Of a stretch of DNA of 64,000 nt, positions 36,771-45,000 are shown piece by piece. How positions within the stretch are numbered: the first letter of the stretch is position 1; each line of letters starts with the position of its first letter. A program made the translations under genes and the position numbers. The DNA is from Pedobacter sp. W3I1 (GTDB taxonomy: Bacteria; Bacteroidota; Bacteroidia; Sphingobacteriales; Sphingobacteriaceae). The notes beneath the pieces are model-generated. The model was not told where the DNA came from. It did not search any database and saw only the letters and a program-made list of their open reading frames with translations. The stretch lies in contig NZ_JAUSXN010000001.1 of the NCBI RefSeq assembly GCF_030816015.1, positions 2,356,001 through 2,420,000 on the forward strand, in the 5' to 3' direction.

Positions 36771-36803
36771 ATCTGTGTTAATCTGTATTATCTGTGGTTA
36801 ATT
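36771..36803 (+). repeat. ATCTGTG-type dispersed repeat, copy 1
   Basis: A run of ATCTGTG units ending in CTGTGGTTAATT. Related runs lie at 37015-37051 and 62363-62394. Confidence 0.65.
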
Positions 36804-36858
36804 AACCCTTGCAAATACGCTTCGACTCCGCTCAGCGTGACGATCTGTGCCTTCTCCA

Positions 36859-36951
36859 GCGTCCGTCATCCTGATCCGATAGCCATCGGATTTATTTCAG
36901 GATCTTTCATGATTGATTTTAGAGCTGTTTGCCATTTGAGAAATATAAGTT
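36859..36951 (+). repeat. CATCCTGA-TTTCAGGATC palindromic repeat, copy B with nested palindrome
   Basis: Second copy of the 36561 repeat. It has an extra internal segment of about 16 bases, TCCGATAGCCATCGGA, which is itself palindromic, placed at the centre of the outer palindrome. The flanks match copy A over about 50 bases. Confidence 0.75.
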
Positions 36952-37014
36952 AAGCTACGGGTTTGAGTGGCAAACTGGCTGCTAAAAAGGCGCAAAAAGG
37001 AAACACCTCGCTTA

Positions 37015-37051
37015 ATTATCTGTGTTTATCCGTGTGCATCTGTGGTTAATT
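37015..37051 (+). repeat. ATCTGTG-type dispersed repeat, copy 2
   Basis: Reads ATCTGTGTTTATCCGTG then GCATCTGTGGTTAATT, nearly the same as the copy at 62363-62394. Confidence 0.7.
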
Positions 37052-37143
37052 CCTGTAATGCTGCTAATCGCGCCTAACAGCATAGCATCTTCCGTGTTTT
37101 CCGAGTCTCGGTGGCAAAACCTTCCGCGGCGATGCGCTATAAT

Positions 37144-37169
37144 AAAAAAAGCCACTCTTTCGAATGGCT
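37144..37169 (-). terminator. Second terminator downstream of ychF
   Basis: On the minus strand AGCCATTC pairs with GAGTGGCT (one G-U) around GAAA, followed by TTTTTTT. Lies about 50 bases past the ychF stop, behind the first terminator. Confidence 0.75.
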
Positions 37170-37185
37170 CTATGTTATTGATGTT

Positions 37186-37208
37186 TTAAAAAGCCCCTTC
37201 AGGGGTTT
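37186..37208 (-). terminator. First terminator of ychF
   Basis: On the minus strand AAACCCC-TGAA-GGGGCTT followed by TTT forms a compact hairpin with U-tract 9 bases after the ychF stop. Two terminators in a row isolate ychF from the repeat region. Confidence 0.8.
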
Positions 37209-37216
37209 GGGTAGGC

Positions 37217-38317
37217 TTAAACATTAAACCTAAAGTGCATAATGTCGCCATCTTCCACTACATAGGTTTTTCCTTCAACACCTAATTTACCAGCATCTTT
37301 ACAGGCGTTTTCAGAACCTAAGGTTACAAAATCGTTGTATTTAATTACCTCCGCACGGATAAATCCTTTTTCGAAATCAGTATGAATTACGCCGGCAGCT
37401 TGCGGGGCTGTAAAACCTTTTGTAATGGTCCAGGCCCTAACTTCTTGTACCCCAGCGGTGAAATAAGTATAAAGGTTTAATAATTTATAAGCCGCGCGGA
37501 TCAATTTATTTACACCCGATTCAGTTAAGCCTAAATCAGCTAAAAATTCCTGACGCTCTGCGTAGCTATCCAGTTCAGCAATTTCTGATTCAATTTTAGC
37601 AGAGATCACCAAAACTTCAGCATTTTCATCCGCAACGTTTGCTTTAACCAAATCAACATATTGATTACCGTTAATTACCGATGCCTCATCAACATTACAC
37701 ACATACATAACCGGTTTTTGGGTAAGTAAGCCTAAATCTTCGATAAAATCGAAATCATCTTGAGCCAAAGCCGCAGTACGGATAGATTTACCTGCTTCTA
37801 AATGCGCTTTAACAACCGTTAAGATCTCATAAGTACGTTTAGCATCCTTATCGCCACCGGTTTTAGCCATTTTTTCAACTTTTTGAATACGTTTATCAAC
37901 CGTATCCAAATCTTTAAGCTGTAGCTCAGTATCAATAATCTCCCGATCACGGATCGGATCAACAGAACCATCTACATGGATTACATTTCCGTCATCAAAA
38001 CAACGTAAAACGTGAATAATTGCATTGGTAGCGCGGATATTTCCCAAAAACTGGTTACCCAGGCCTTCACCTTTCGATGCACCTTTTACCAAACCTGCAA
38101 TATCTACAATCTCGATTGTATTTGGTTGTACTTTGTTTGGTTTAACCAACTCGGCCAGTTTGGTTAATCTATCATCAGGTACTGTAATTACGCCAATATT
38201 GGGCTCAATAGTACAAAAGGGGAAGTTTGCAGCCTGCGCTTTTGCATTTGATAAACAGTTAAAAAGAGTTGATTTTCCAACATTTGGTAAACCAACTATA
38301 CCACATTGTAATGCCAT
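37217..38317 (-). CDS. ychF: Redox-regulated ribosome-associated GTPase/ATPase YchF
   Basis: 366 residues, the standard length of this universal Obg-like P-loop protein. Walker [10 protein letters not shown] (8-16), switch [22 protein letters not shown] near 72, NVDEAS-type G4 variant (YVCNVDEAS near 206, the Asn-x-x-Glu change that shifts YchF toward ATP), coiled-coil middle (about 130-190) and C-terminal TGS domain (about 280-366, [25 protein letters not shown]). It binds the ribosome and modulates stress responses. Monocistronic: own promoter core at 38457 and tandem terminators. Confidence 0.98.
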   Translation of the reverse strand: MALQCGIVGLPNVGKSTLFNCLSNAKAQAANFPFCTIEPNIGVITVPDDRLTKLAELVKPNKVQPNTIEIVDIAGLVKGASKGEGLGNQFLGNIRATNAIIHVLRCFDDGNVIHVDGSVDPIRDREIIDTELQLKDLDTVDKRIQKVEKMAKTGGDKDAKRTYEILTVVKAHLEAGKSIRTAALAQDDFDFIEDLGLLTQKPVMYVCNVDEASVINGNQYVDLVKANVADENAEVLVISAKIESEIAELDSYAERQEFLADLGLTESGVNKLIRAAYKLLNLYTYFTAGVQEVRAWTITKGFTAPQAAGVIHTDFEKGFIRAEVIKYNDFVTLGSENACKDAGKLGVEGKTYVVEDGDIMHFRFNV

Positions 38318-38456
38318 TATTTATTAGTCTTTATATCTTTAGTTTTTGGCTATTGGTCCATTGTCTTATGGTCAATAGCCTTGTGTTTCGTTCTCGGGCT
38401 TTAGTTTTGGCCATCAACCATTTTACCTTTTTCCGCCTTCCGCCTTAAAATCCGCG

Positions 38457-38464
38457 CAAAGATA
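38457..38464 (-). promoter_or_regulatory. Promoter -7 element of ychF
   Basis: On the minus strand TATCTTTG followed by CGCGG matches TAnnTTTG exactly, about 140 bases before the ychF ATG, implying a long 5' leader. The -33 box is not obvious. Confidence 0.55.
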
Positions 38465-38548
38465 AGCTTTTAAAACCTTTATTTAAACCCTTGCTATTGT
38501 ATCAAATCTATATTTTATCTAAGTTTAGCCCAAAATAGATAGAGATAA

Positions 38549-39013
38549 ATGGAAGATTTTGAAAATGAAGTGCCCCAGGAAGTAAAATTAGTCGTTACCG
38601 AAGAAATGCGGAGCTATTTTTACGATATGAGTAAATGGGCAAGATTTTTATCAGTTGTAGGTTTTGTTATCTCCGCATTTTTAGCCTTAAGTTCATTTGG
38701 AATAGGGGCAGCAATAACGGCAAATCCTGGAATGCTTAATCAATTAGGACCATTGGCGAGCATCGGGGCAACGGGAATTACTATATTTTACCTGTTTTTA
38801 GCCTTACTTTTTTTTTACCCAAGTTTACTGTTATTACGTTTTTCAGCTAAGGGTAAACAAGGTGTGTTGTTTGGCGATCAGGAAAATTTAAACGATGCCA
38901 TTGCAAATGTAAAATCGCTTTTTAAGTTTTGGGGCATACTCACCATTGTATTGTTAGTGAGTTATTTTTTGTTAATTCTTGCCATAGCCGTTAGCAGCGT
39001 AGGTATAAAATAA
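38549..39013 (+). CDS. DUF5362 family membrane protein
   Basis: 154 residues. A soluble 35-residue N-terminus (VTEEMRSYFYDMSKWARF, the family opening) precedes four membrane helices near 36-58, 73-95, 98-110 and 130-150. The block GDQENLNDAIANVKSLFKFWGI near 112 is typical of DUF5362. Function unknown. It converges on the DUF3276 gene with a shared terminator. Confidence 0.85.
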   Translation: MEDFENEVPQEVKLVVTEEMRSYFYDMSKWARFLSVVGFVISAFLALSSFGIGAAITANPGMLNQLGPLASIGATGITIFYLFLALLFFYPSLLLLRFSAKGKQGVLFGDQENLNDAIANVKSLFKFWGILTIVLLVSYFLLILAIAVSSVGIK

Positions 39014-39028
39014 ATCGTATACAAACAG

Positions 39029-39061
39029 AAAAGCCTCCTGATTTTAAAAACGGAGGCTTTT
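39029..39061. terminator. Bidirectional terminator between DUF5362 and DUF3276 genes
   Basis: AAAAGCCTCC and GGAGGCTTTT form a 10-bp stem around 13 bases, with A- and T-runs on both sides, so it can end transcription from either strand. Confidence 0.88.
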
Positions 39062-39079
39062 TATTGAAATTATAATTAC

Positions 39080-39403
39080 TTAAAAAGTAAAATCGTCGCT
39101 TGCTTTAGTGCTATGTTCTCCATTTTCAGAATATTCATAACGTTTTTCAACAACATCTTGGTGAGTTTTGATGTAATCAACAGTTTCGTTTAGTCCCTCT
39201 GCAAATTTTTCGAAATCTTCTTTGTATAAGAAGATTTTATGTTTTACAAACACACCGTCTTCTAATCTTTTCTTGCTCTCGGTAACTGTTAAATAATAAT
39301 CACCCGATCTTGTAGCCTTCACGTCGAAGAAATAAGTTCTCTTACCTGCTCTTACTTTCTTTGAAAAAACTTCTTCTCTTTCCTTGTTGTCGAATTCTCC
39401 CAT
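39080..39403 (-). CDS. DUF3276 PUR-family DNA/RNA-binding protein
   Basis: 107 residues from ATG 39403 (MGEFDNKEREEVFSKKV); a longer frame upstream has weak start context and non-family sequence. The domain is one PUR-alpha repeat: KKVRAGKRTYFFDVKATRSGDYYLTVTES (in short, a four-strand sheet) and a helix EDFEKFAEGLNETVDYI. Bacterial PUR proteins bind single-stranded nucleic acid, as in Borrelia. Common and conserved in Bacteroidota. Role here unknown. Confidence 0.9.
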   Translation of the reverse strand: MGEFDNKEREEVFSKKVRAGKRTYFFDVKATRSGDYYLTVTESKKRLEDGVFVKHKIFLYKEDFEKFAEGLNETVDYIKTHQDVVEKRYEYSENGEHSTKASDDFTF

Positions 39404-39482
39404 GGTTGGTATTGATGTTGGTTTTTGGTTTCGGTAAATATAAAGCAAATATTTAAAGTTCAAAATACAATTTTAATACAAT

Positions 39483-41273
39483 TTAAATAGTTCTTGTTTC
39501 TTCCTCCAAAAGCTGGTGGTTGTAAAGCTCGGTATAGCTGCCATTTAAACTAAGTAATTCATTGTGTGTGCCTTGTTCAATGATTTTGCCGTTATCCAGC
39601 ACTAAAATCTTATCTGCATTTTTAATGGTCGAAATCCTGTGCGCAATTAAAATACTTGTTTTCCCAGCCATGATTTTACCCAGGTTTTGTAGTATTTCCT
39701 CCTCGGTTTTAGTATCAACCGCCGAAAGACAATCATCGAAGATTAAAATTTTTGGCGATTTAATCAATGCTCTTGCGATAGAGACGCGTTGTTTTTGTCC
39801 TCCAGAGAGCGTAATTCCACGCTCACCCAGCATCGTCTCGAATTTTTCTTCGAAGCCGATAATATTGGTATAAACCGAGGCATTTTTTGCTGCCGTATGC
39901 ACTTCTTCATCGGTAACTTGGTCTAAACCAAAGGCTATATTGTTTTTTATGGTGTCCGAAAAAAGGAAAACCTCTTGCGGTACAAAGCCAACCTGGCTAC
40001 GGTAATCTTTAAGATTGAGTGCTTTTATATTCTTTCCATCGATATCTATTGCGCCATTTTCTACATCATACATCCGCATAATCAGATTAGCCAATGTCGA
40101 TTTTCCTGACCCTGTCTTCCCGATAATGGCTACAAATTCGCCACTATTGATCTCAAAATTCACATCCCTTAAGGCCTCAATGCCCGTATCTGGGTAGGTA
40201 AAACTCACATGATCGAATTTGATATTGCCCGTAAGCTCAATTTCTACAGTTTCTTTCGACTGGATGTCGGATGGGATATCTAAAAACTCGTTTATCCTTT
40301 TTTGCGATGCAGCAGCCCGCTGGATTAAAGAGGTAACCCAACCCAACATGGTTACCGGAAAGGTTAACTGGTTGATGTAAATGATAAATTCGGCAATATT
40401 CCCTGCAGTGATGCTGCCATTCATTACCTGGATACCGCCAATATATATGGTTAAAATGGTACTCAATCCAATTAATAGAAGCATGGTAGGATAAAACAAA
40501 GCCGATACTTTAACCAGGCTCATCGAATCCTTTTTATAGTCATTGCTCTGGATGGAGAACATGTTTCGGGTGTAATCTTCGCGGACATATGATTTAATGA
40601 TCCTGATCCCCGAGAAACGCTCCTGTACAAAACTGGAAAGATCTGATAAACGTTCCTGTATCTTCCCGCTTTTTTTGAAGATCAGCGTATTTACATAATA
40701 GATAATCACCACTAGGAAAGGAAGGGGCAACAGGCAATAAATGGCCAGTTTGGCATTTACATCAAACATCGACCAGATAATAAGCACAGATAAAACAAAA
40801 GTGTTAATCGTGTACATAATCGCCGGACCAACGTACATTCTCACCCGGTTAACATCTTCTGTAGCGCGGTTCATTAAATCGCCGGTATTATTTCTGCGGT
40901 AAAAACCTAAGCTCAGCTCCTGATAATGTTGGTAGATATCGTTCTTCATATCAAACTCTATATGCCGCGACATTAAAATAATGGTTTGACGCATAAAGAA
41001 CAGAAACAACCCCCTCAATAAATAAAGTGCAATAACCAGCAACCCAAAATATAAAAGGTTGCTGCTAAATATGTCGTAAATGATGGCCTGCCGATCAAAA
41101 CCATAAAAGAGATTAAATATCTGAATGTTTTCGGTAATCAGATCAACTGCATAGCCAATTACCTGAGCAGGCACTACCCCAAAAATATTAGAAATTACCA
41201 CGAAAATACTTCCGGGTATAATCCACCATTTGTATTTAAGAAAGTATTTGTTTAATCGGCTTAAATGTTTCAT
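39483..41273 (-). CDS. MsbA-like ABC exporter (membrane and ATPase domains fused)
   Basis: 596 residues from ATG 41273 (MKHLSRLNKYFLKYKWW); the TTG three codons upstream is ignored. Six membrane helices in residues 15-300 form an ABC type-1 exporter domain; the ATPase follows with Walker A GKTGSGKST near 375, Q-loop VGFVPQEVF, signature LSGGQKQR near 478 and Walker B ILIFDDCLSAVD near 500. The residue after the Walker B Asp is Asp, not the catalytic Glu; this variation is known from one half of heterodimeric exporters such as the YheI/YheH type. No partner half-transporter is adjacent. Cargo unknown: lipid or drug. Confidence 0.93.
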   Translation of the reverse strand: MKHLSRLNKYFLKYKWWIIPGSIFVVISNIFGVVPAQVIGYAVDLITENIQIFNLFYGFDRQAIIYDIFSSNLLYFGLLVIALYLLRGLFLFFMRQTIILMSRHIEFDMKNDIYQHYQELSLGFYRRNNTGDLMNRATEDVNRVRMYVGPAIMYTINTFVLSVLIIWSMFDVNAKLAIYCLLPLPFLVVIIYYVNTLIFKKSGKIQERLSDLSSFVQERFSGIRIIKSYVREDYTRNMFSIQSNDYKKDSMSLVKVSALFYPTMLLLIGLSTILTIYIGGIQVMNGSITAGNIAEFIIYINQLTFPVTMLGWVTSLIQRAAASQKRINEFLDIPSDIQSKETVEIELTGNIKFDHVSFTYPDTGIEALRDVNFEINSGEFVAIIGKTGSGKSTLANLIMRMYDVENGAIDIDGKNIKALNLKDYRSQVGFVPQEVFLFSDTIKNNIAFGLDQVTDEEVHTAAKNASVYTNIIGFEEKFETMLGERGITLSGGQKQRVSIARALIKSPKILIFDDCLSAVDTKTEEEILQNLGKIMAGKTSILIAHRISTIKNADKILVLDNGKIIEQGTHNELLSLNGSYTELYNHQLLEEETRTI

Positions 41274-41438
41274 TCCATACAAACTTAGATAATTTTGTTA
41301 TTTCATGATGCATATTTGTTTATTCGGCAATAAGCTTTAAAAAATAATGACATTGTTGGCGCAAAATATTATTTGTAGGGTTTGTTTAAATGTCTTTGTT
41401 TTTTGAAAACGAGTGGTTCTGCCTTTCATCGCTATAAC

Positions 41439-41515
41439 AGTCCTGCTATCATTTCAAGCCGATGAAGAATCGGGCTTTGCATTCCTATCAGGTTTATTTA
41501 ACCAGGAGCAGTAGG
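41439..41515 (+). repeat. MITE-like repeat family, short copy (C)
   Basis: Starts AGTCCTGCT, contains ATTTCAAGCC, GATGAAGAATCGGGC and TATCAGGTTTAT, and ends near AGGAGCAGTA. The blocks match the 54345 copy, which is longer, and the 36427 copy. Confidence 0.6.
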
Positions 41516-41588
41516 GTTCGGTTCAATGAAATCTGTTGTCAGTTTAATTATAGAGAAAAGCATTGGATATTTATCTCATTCGCTTCTC

Positions 41589-41858
41589 ACGCCTTGGTTC
41601 GTGTCCTCACGAACCAATCGTTAGTGGATTTATCTAAGTTTTTTGAATCATTTACCTTCAGCCTATAACGTTTTAAAAACCTCAAAGGTTTATTAATTTA
41701 GCCAGAACCGAATTAATTTCATTAAATACTTACGCCTTGGTTTCGTGTACTCACGAACCAATCATTAGTGGATTTAACCAGGTTTTTTTGAATCATTTAC
41801 CTTCAGCCTATAACGTTTTAAAAATCTCAAAGGTTTATTAATTTAGCCAGAACCGAAT
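41589..41858 (+). repeat. Tandem duplication of a ~143-bp unit with a REP-like hairpin
   Basis: Two adjacent copies, 41589-41731 and 41732-41858, match over about 125 bases with few differences (both contain TTAGTGGATTTA, GAATCATTTACCTTCAGCCT and GGTTTATTAATTTAGCCAG). Each opens with a hairpin: TTGGTTCGTG-TCCT-CACGAACCAA at 41594-41617, and the same with one bulged base in copy 2. The hairpin resembles those beside the tyrosine transposase at 60 kb. Confidence 0.85.
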
Positions 41859-41907
41859 ATATTTTGTTATAGTTTCGTTAAATACATGTAATAATGGTTT
41901 TTTATTT

Positions 41908-41915
41908 TAATTTTG
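41908..41915 (+). promoter_or_regulatory. Promoter -7 element of the amino-acid dehydrogenase gene
   Basis: TAATTTTG matches TAnnTTTG, 24 bases before ATG 41940. A TTG at 41913 lies within this box, which argues for ATG 41940 as the start. Confidence 0.5.
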
Positions 41916-41939
41916 CAGCAGGTTAGCCGAACGTTCAAT

Positions 41940-43028
41940 ATGCCAGCAAATTCTCCGTCAGATTTTTCAATTTTAGATCAATTAAGTGTCTATGGGCATA
42001 AAAAATTGGTTTTTTGCAACGATCCAGATACAGGTTTAAAAGCAATTATTGCTATACACGATACCACATTGGGTCCTGCTTTAGGCGGAACACGCATGTG
42101 GAGTTATAGTACTGAAGGCGAAGCTTTAGAAGATGCGCTGCGTTTATCGCGGGGAATGACTTACAAGGCAGCGATAACGGGATTGAATCTGGGTGGTGGA
42201 AAAGGCGTAATTATCGGCGATTCCAGAAAAGACAAAACAGAAACTTTAATGCGTAGCTACGGTAGGTTTATTAAAAACCTAAATGGCGAATTTATCACTG
42301 CAGAAGAAATGGGTACCAATACACGCGATATGGAATATATCCGTATGGAAACCAATTATGTTACCGGTGTTCCCGAATCAATTGGTGGTGCTGGTAATCC
42401 GGCTCCTTTTACTGCACAGGGTGTTTATTTAGGCATTAAAGCCAGTGTTAAAGAAGTTTTCGGTACAGATATGCTTGCCGGAAGAACCATTGTAGTTCAA
42501 GGTATCGGAAATGTTGGTGAACACCTGGTTGCGTTATTGAGAAAAGAAAATGCCGAAGTTTTGATTAGCGATATTAATCAGGAGCAACTCACTTATGTTG
42601 CCCGGAAATATAAAGCAAAACCGATCGAGGCTGATAAAATTTTTACAACTGATGCCGATGTATATGCGCCATGTGCAATGGGCGCTACAGTAAACAACAA
42701 AACCATCGAAAAAATGAAATTTGCAATTATTGCAGGTTCAGCAAACAATCAGTTAAAAGATGAGGTTTTAGATAGCGAATTGCTTTTGAAGAAAGGAATT
42801 TTATTTGCACCGGATTATTTAATCAATGCTGGTGGATTGATTTCTTGCTACTCTGAGTTAACGGGCTTTGGTAAAAAACGTACAGTGCAGCTTACCGAGA
42901 ATATTTACGATGCAACCCGCAGTGTAATTAAATTAAGTAAAGCTGAAAGTATATCAACAAATATTGCTGCAAACCGCATTGCTGAAAAAAGGATTGCAGA
43001 TGTTAAAAAAATTAAATCGTCATATTAA
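41940..43028 (+). CDS. Glu/Leu/Phe/Val dehydrogenase (leucine-dehydrogenase type)
   Basis: 362 residues from ATG 41940. ELFV dehydrogenase: substrate-binding domain with GPALGGTRMW near 43 and the glycine-rich catalytic-lysine motif NLGGGKGVIIGD near 82; Asp in EEMGTNTRDM near 117; NAD-binding domain with VVQGIGNVGEHL near 176; closing PDYLINAGGLISCYSE near 290. Length and motifs fit leucine (branched-chain amino acid) dehydrogenase, which deaminates Leu, Val and Ile to 2-keto acids with NAD+. Specificity within the group is inference. Own promoter, followed 50 bases later by nusB. Confidence 0.93.
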   Translation: MPANSPSDFSILDQLSVYGHKKLVFCNDPDTGLKAIIAIHDTTLGPALGGTRMWSYSTEGEALEDALRLSRGMTYKAAITGLNLGGGKGVIIGDSRKDKTETLMRSYGRFIKNLNGEFITAEEMGTNTRDMEYIRMETNYVTGVPESIGGAGNPAPFTAQGVYLGIKASVKEVFGTDMLAGRTIVVQGIGNVGEHLVALLRKENAEVLISDINQEQLTYVARKYKAKPIEADKIFTTDADVYAPCAMGATVNNKTIEKMKFAIIAGSANNQLKDEVLDSELLLKKGILFAPDYLINAGGLISCYSELTGFGKKRTVQLTENIYDATRSVIKLSKAESISTNIAANRIAEKRIADVKKIKSSY

Positions 43029-43078
43029 ATCATAATTATTAAAACAGGTTTTAAAAAACCGCACTCGTTCTTACATTC

Positions 43079-44029
43079 ATGTTAAACAGAAGGCACTTAA
43101 GAATCAAAGCTTTGCAAAATATTTTTGCTTGGCACATGGCAGACAAAAAAGACATTAAAGGTGATTTGAAAACTTTAATGCAGAGCATCGATAGCGTGTA
43201 CGAAATGTACATCTGGATGTTATCTTTAATGGTAGAAGTTACCGAATTTACTGCTAACGACGCCGCAGAGCGCGCAAATAAGTTTATCAAAACAGCAGAG
43301 GATATTAATCCTAACATGAAATTGCTACACAATAAGTTTAGCGTTTTAATGCAGCAGAACCCTGAGTACGTTTCTGCAGTTAAAAAATACAAAGTAGACT
43401 GGGGTTTCGATCCGGAAATTCGTAAAACAGTTTACAATTCCTTAAAAGCATCAAAAGAATATGCCGATTATCTTGTCGATCCTAACGAAAGTTTAGAATC
43501 ATCAAAAGATATTATCAAATACATTTTCCGGAAAATCATCTTAAAAAACCAGGCCATTTTGCAGGTTTTTGAAGAGAAATTTATCAACTGGCAGGTAGAT
43601 CACGAAGTGATGAAAGGTATGGTGGCTAAAACCTTGAAAAACTTTACATCCGAAGATCCTTTCAAAAATAAATTGACCGAAATTAGTGCCGATTGGGTTG
43701 AAGACAGCAAATTTGTTCAGGATCTTTTTGTACATACTTTGCAGAACGATGCAAAATATCAGGAAATGATTGCCGATAGAACCAAAAACTGGGAATCAGA
43801 ACGTATTGCATTAATGGATACCATTTTAATGAAAATGGCCATTTGCGAATTGTTAAACTTTCCATCTATTCCGGTTAAAGTAACCATTAACGAATATTTA
43901 GAGTTATCAAAAGATTACAGTACACCGAAGAGTAATTCATTTATTAACGGTATTTTAGACAAAATTTTAGGCGATCTTAAGAAAAACAATACCATTAAAA
44001 AGATTGGCCGCGGATTAATCGAAGATTAA
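43079..44029 (+). CDS. nusB: Transcription antitermination factor NusB (long Bacteroidota form)
   Basis: 316 residues, about twice the enterobacterial NusB, as usual in Bacteroidota: the N-terminal part opens with MLNRRHLRIKALQNIFAW, the typical NusB RNA-binding start, and the compact NusB fold lies in the C-terminal half (DPFKNKLTEISADWVEDSKFVQ..., ALMDTILMKMAICELLNFPSIPVKVTINEYLELSKDYSTPKSNSFINGILD, given here only as location about 195-300). NusB binds boxA RNA with S10 to prevent early termination in rRNA operons. It opens the conserved nusB-DUF1573-yajC-ybbR-coaE run; the next gene starts 2 bases on. Confidence 0.95.
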   Translation: MLNRRHLRIKALQNIFAWHMADKKDIKGDLKTLMQSIDSVYEMYIWMLSLMVEVTEFTANDAAERANKFIKTAEDINPNMKLLHNKFSVLMQQNPEYVSAVKKYKVDWGFDPEIRKTVYNSLKASKEYADYLVDPNESLESSKDIIKYIFRKIILKNQAILQVFEEKFINWQVDHEVMKGMVAKTLKNFTSEDPFKNKLTEISADWVEDSKFVQDLFVHTLQNDAKYQEMIADRTKNWESERIALMDTILMKMAICELLNFPSIPVKVTINEYLELSKDYSTPKSNSFINGILDKILGDLKKNNTIKKIGRGLIED

Positions 44030-44031
44030 AA

Positions 44032-44490
44032 ATGAAAAGAACATTTATCCTGGCAATTGCTGCACTTTCATTCGGAGCATGTCGTAATGCCAATAATCAA
44101 ACTAAAGAAACGGCTACAGCTGTTTCGGTTGGTAACGATACATCAAAAACAGCTAAAGTTGCCCCGGCAGATGCGCCTGTTATTGTTTTCGAACGCGATA
44201 TTTTCGATTTCGGTAAAATAACGCAAGGCGAAAAAGTTAAGCACGATTTCAAACTTAAAAATACAGGTAAGAGCCCACTAATTGTTTCAAATGCAACAGC
44301 AACCTGTGGATGTACCATTCCGCAGGTACCGGGCGAGCCAATTTTACCTGGTAAAGAAGGTGTCATCAGCGTAGTTTTTAATAGCGAAGGTAAAATGGGC
44401 ATGCAGGATAAAGTAGTAACCGTTACTTCAAATGCTAATCCAACAGTAACCACTGTTCATTTGGTAGGAGAGGTACTTGCTAAAAAATAA
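44032..44490 (+). CDS. DUF1573 lipoprotein
   Basis: 152 residues with a lipobox (LSFGACRNA, Cys17). Residues about 55-150 are a DUF1573 immunoglobulin-like (ASPM/SPD-2/Hydin-type) domain: FDFGKITQGEKVKHDFKLKN, then ATCGCTIPQVPG with two cysteines that may form a disulfide. Found beside yajC throughout Bacteroidota; role in envelope is unknown. Starts 2 bases after nusB. Confidence 0.92.
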   Translation: MKRTFILAIAALSFGACRNANNQTKETATAVSVGNDTSKTAKVAPADAPVIVFERDIFDFGKITQGEKVKHDFKLKNTGKSPLIVSNATATCGCTIPQVPGEPILPGKEGVISVVFNSEGKMGMQDKVVTVTSNANPTVTTVHLVGEVLAKK

Positions 44491-44559
44491 ATTGGTTTGA
44501 TCGTTTATGGCAGCAATCCATAATGATAAACTATTCACAAAAAAACAAATAAAAAAGAA

Positions 44560-44880
44560 ATGACATTAACAGTAATTTTAGATGCAGCAGCAGGTGGTAG
44601 TAACATGCTAACTACAATTGTACCAATGGTATTAATCATGGTAGTTTTCTACTTTTTCATGATCCGCCCGCAAGTTAAAAAAGCTAAAGACCATAAAAAA
44701 TTGGTTGCAGAATTGAAAAAAGGAGATAAAATTGTGACTACTGCGGGTATTCACGGCCGTATTGCCGATATGAATGAAACAACTTTCTTGATCGAAGTTG
44801 AAGGTGGTGTGAAAATCCGTTTCGATAAATCAGCAGTTTCTTTAGATGCAACCAAAGCAGTTGTAGCGCCTAAAGCCTAA
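44560..44880 (+). CDS. yajC: Preprotein translocase accessory subunit YajC
   Basis: 106 residues. One membrane helix (TTIVPMVLIMVVFYFFMIRP, ending in the YajC hallmark FMIRPQ at about 33-38) and a small basic cytoplasmic domain with GDKIVTTAGIHGRI near 58 and a closing beta strand. YajC associates with SecDF and SecYEG in the inner membrane. Lies in the conserved nusB to coaE cluster; a strong terminator follows. Confidence 0.97.
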   Translation: MTLTVILDAAAGGSNMLTTIVPMVLIMVVFYFFMIRPQVKKAKDHKKLVAELKKGDKIVTTAGIHGRIADMNETTFLIEVEGGVKIRFDKSAVSLDATKAVVAPKA

Positions 44881-44901
44881 TAAATTAATAAAATTTAAGC
44901 G

Positions 44902-44930
44902 CAGTCCCGAAAACTTTCGGGACTGTTTTT
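44902..44930 (+). terminator. Rho-independent terminator of the nusB-yajC unit
   Basis: CAGTCCCGAAA and TTTCGGGACTG pair over at least 9 bp and are followed by TTTTTG. It sits 21 bases after the yajC stop, so the ybbR-coaE pair probably has its own promoter. Confidence 0.9.
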
Positions 44931-45000
44931 GTTTTACTACATTTGATTAAATGCATTTTGGATAATATTTTTCCAGTTTAAAGCTAACATTAAATTTATT

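Larger units (their letters stand above)
36226..37216. other. Repeat-rich intergenic region
   Basis: Nearly 1 kb with no convincing gene, made largely of short dispersed-repeat fragments. Besides the copies listed separately it holds a palindrome at 36283-36304 (TGTCAGATG with CATCTGACA), a fragment reading GTCATCTCGACTGAAG at 36236 and one reading CTTCGACTCCGCTCAGCGTG near 36821, phrases that recur in Pedobacter-type intergenic DNA as far as I recall. It appears to be a landing zone for non-coding repeats between two converging genes. Confidence 0.65.
41274..41939. other. Repeat-rich intergenic region before the amino-acid dehydrogenase
   Basis: About 660 bases without a convincing gene. 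Contents: a promoter-like TAAGTTTG on the minus strand at 41280-41287 close to the ABC gene start, the MITE-like copy at 41439-41515, the tandem hairpin repeats at 41589-41858, and the TAATTTTG box at 41908-41915. Confidence 0.6.

Noticed and set aside
41280..41287. Leaderless transcript for the ABC exporter, since TAAGTTTG lies directly before its ATG
   Set aside because: Only the -7 box matches; no -33 element is visible and the spacing would put transcription start at the ATG by estimate only. Not enough to claim.
41589..41858. Tandem repeats considered as a CRISPR array
   Set aside because: Only two long units with no regular short repeats or unique spacers, and no cas genes anywhere in the window.
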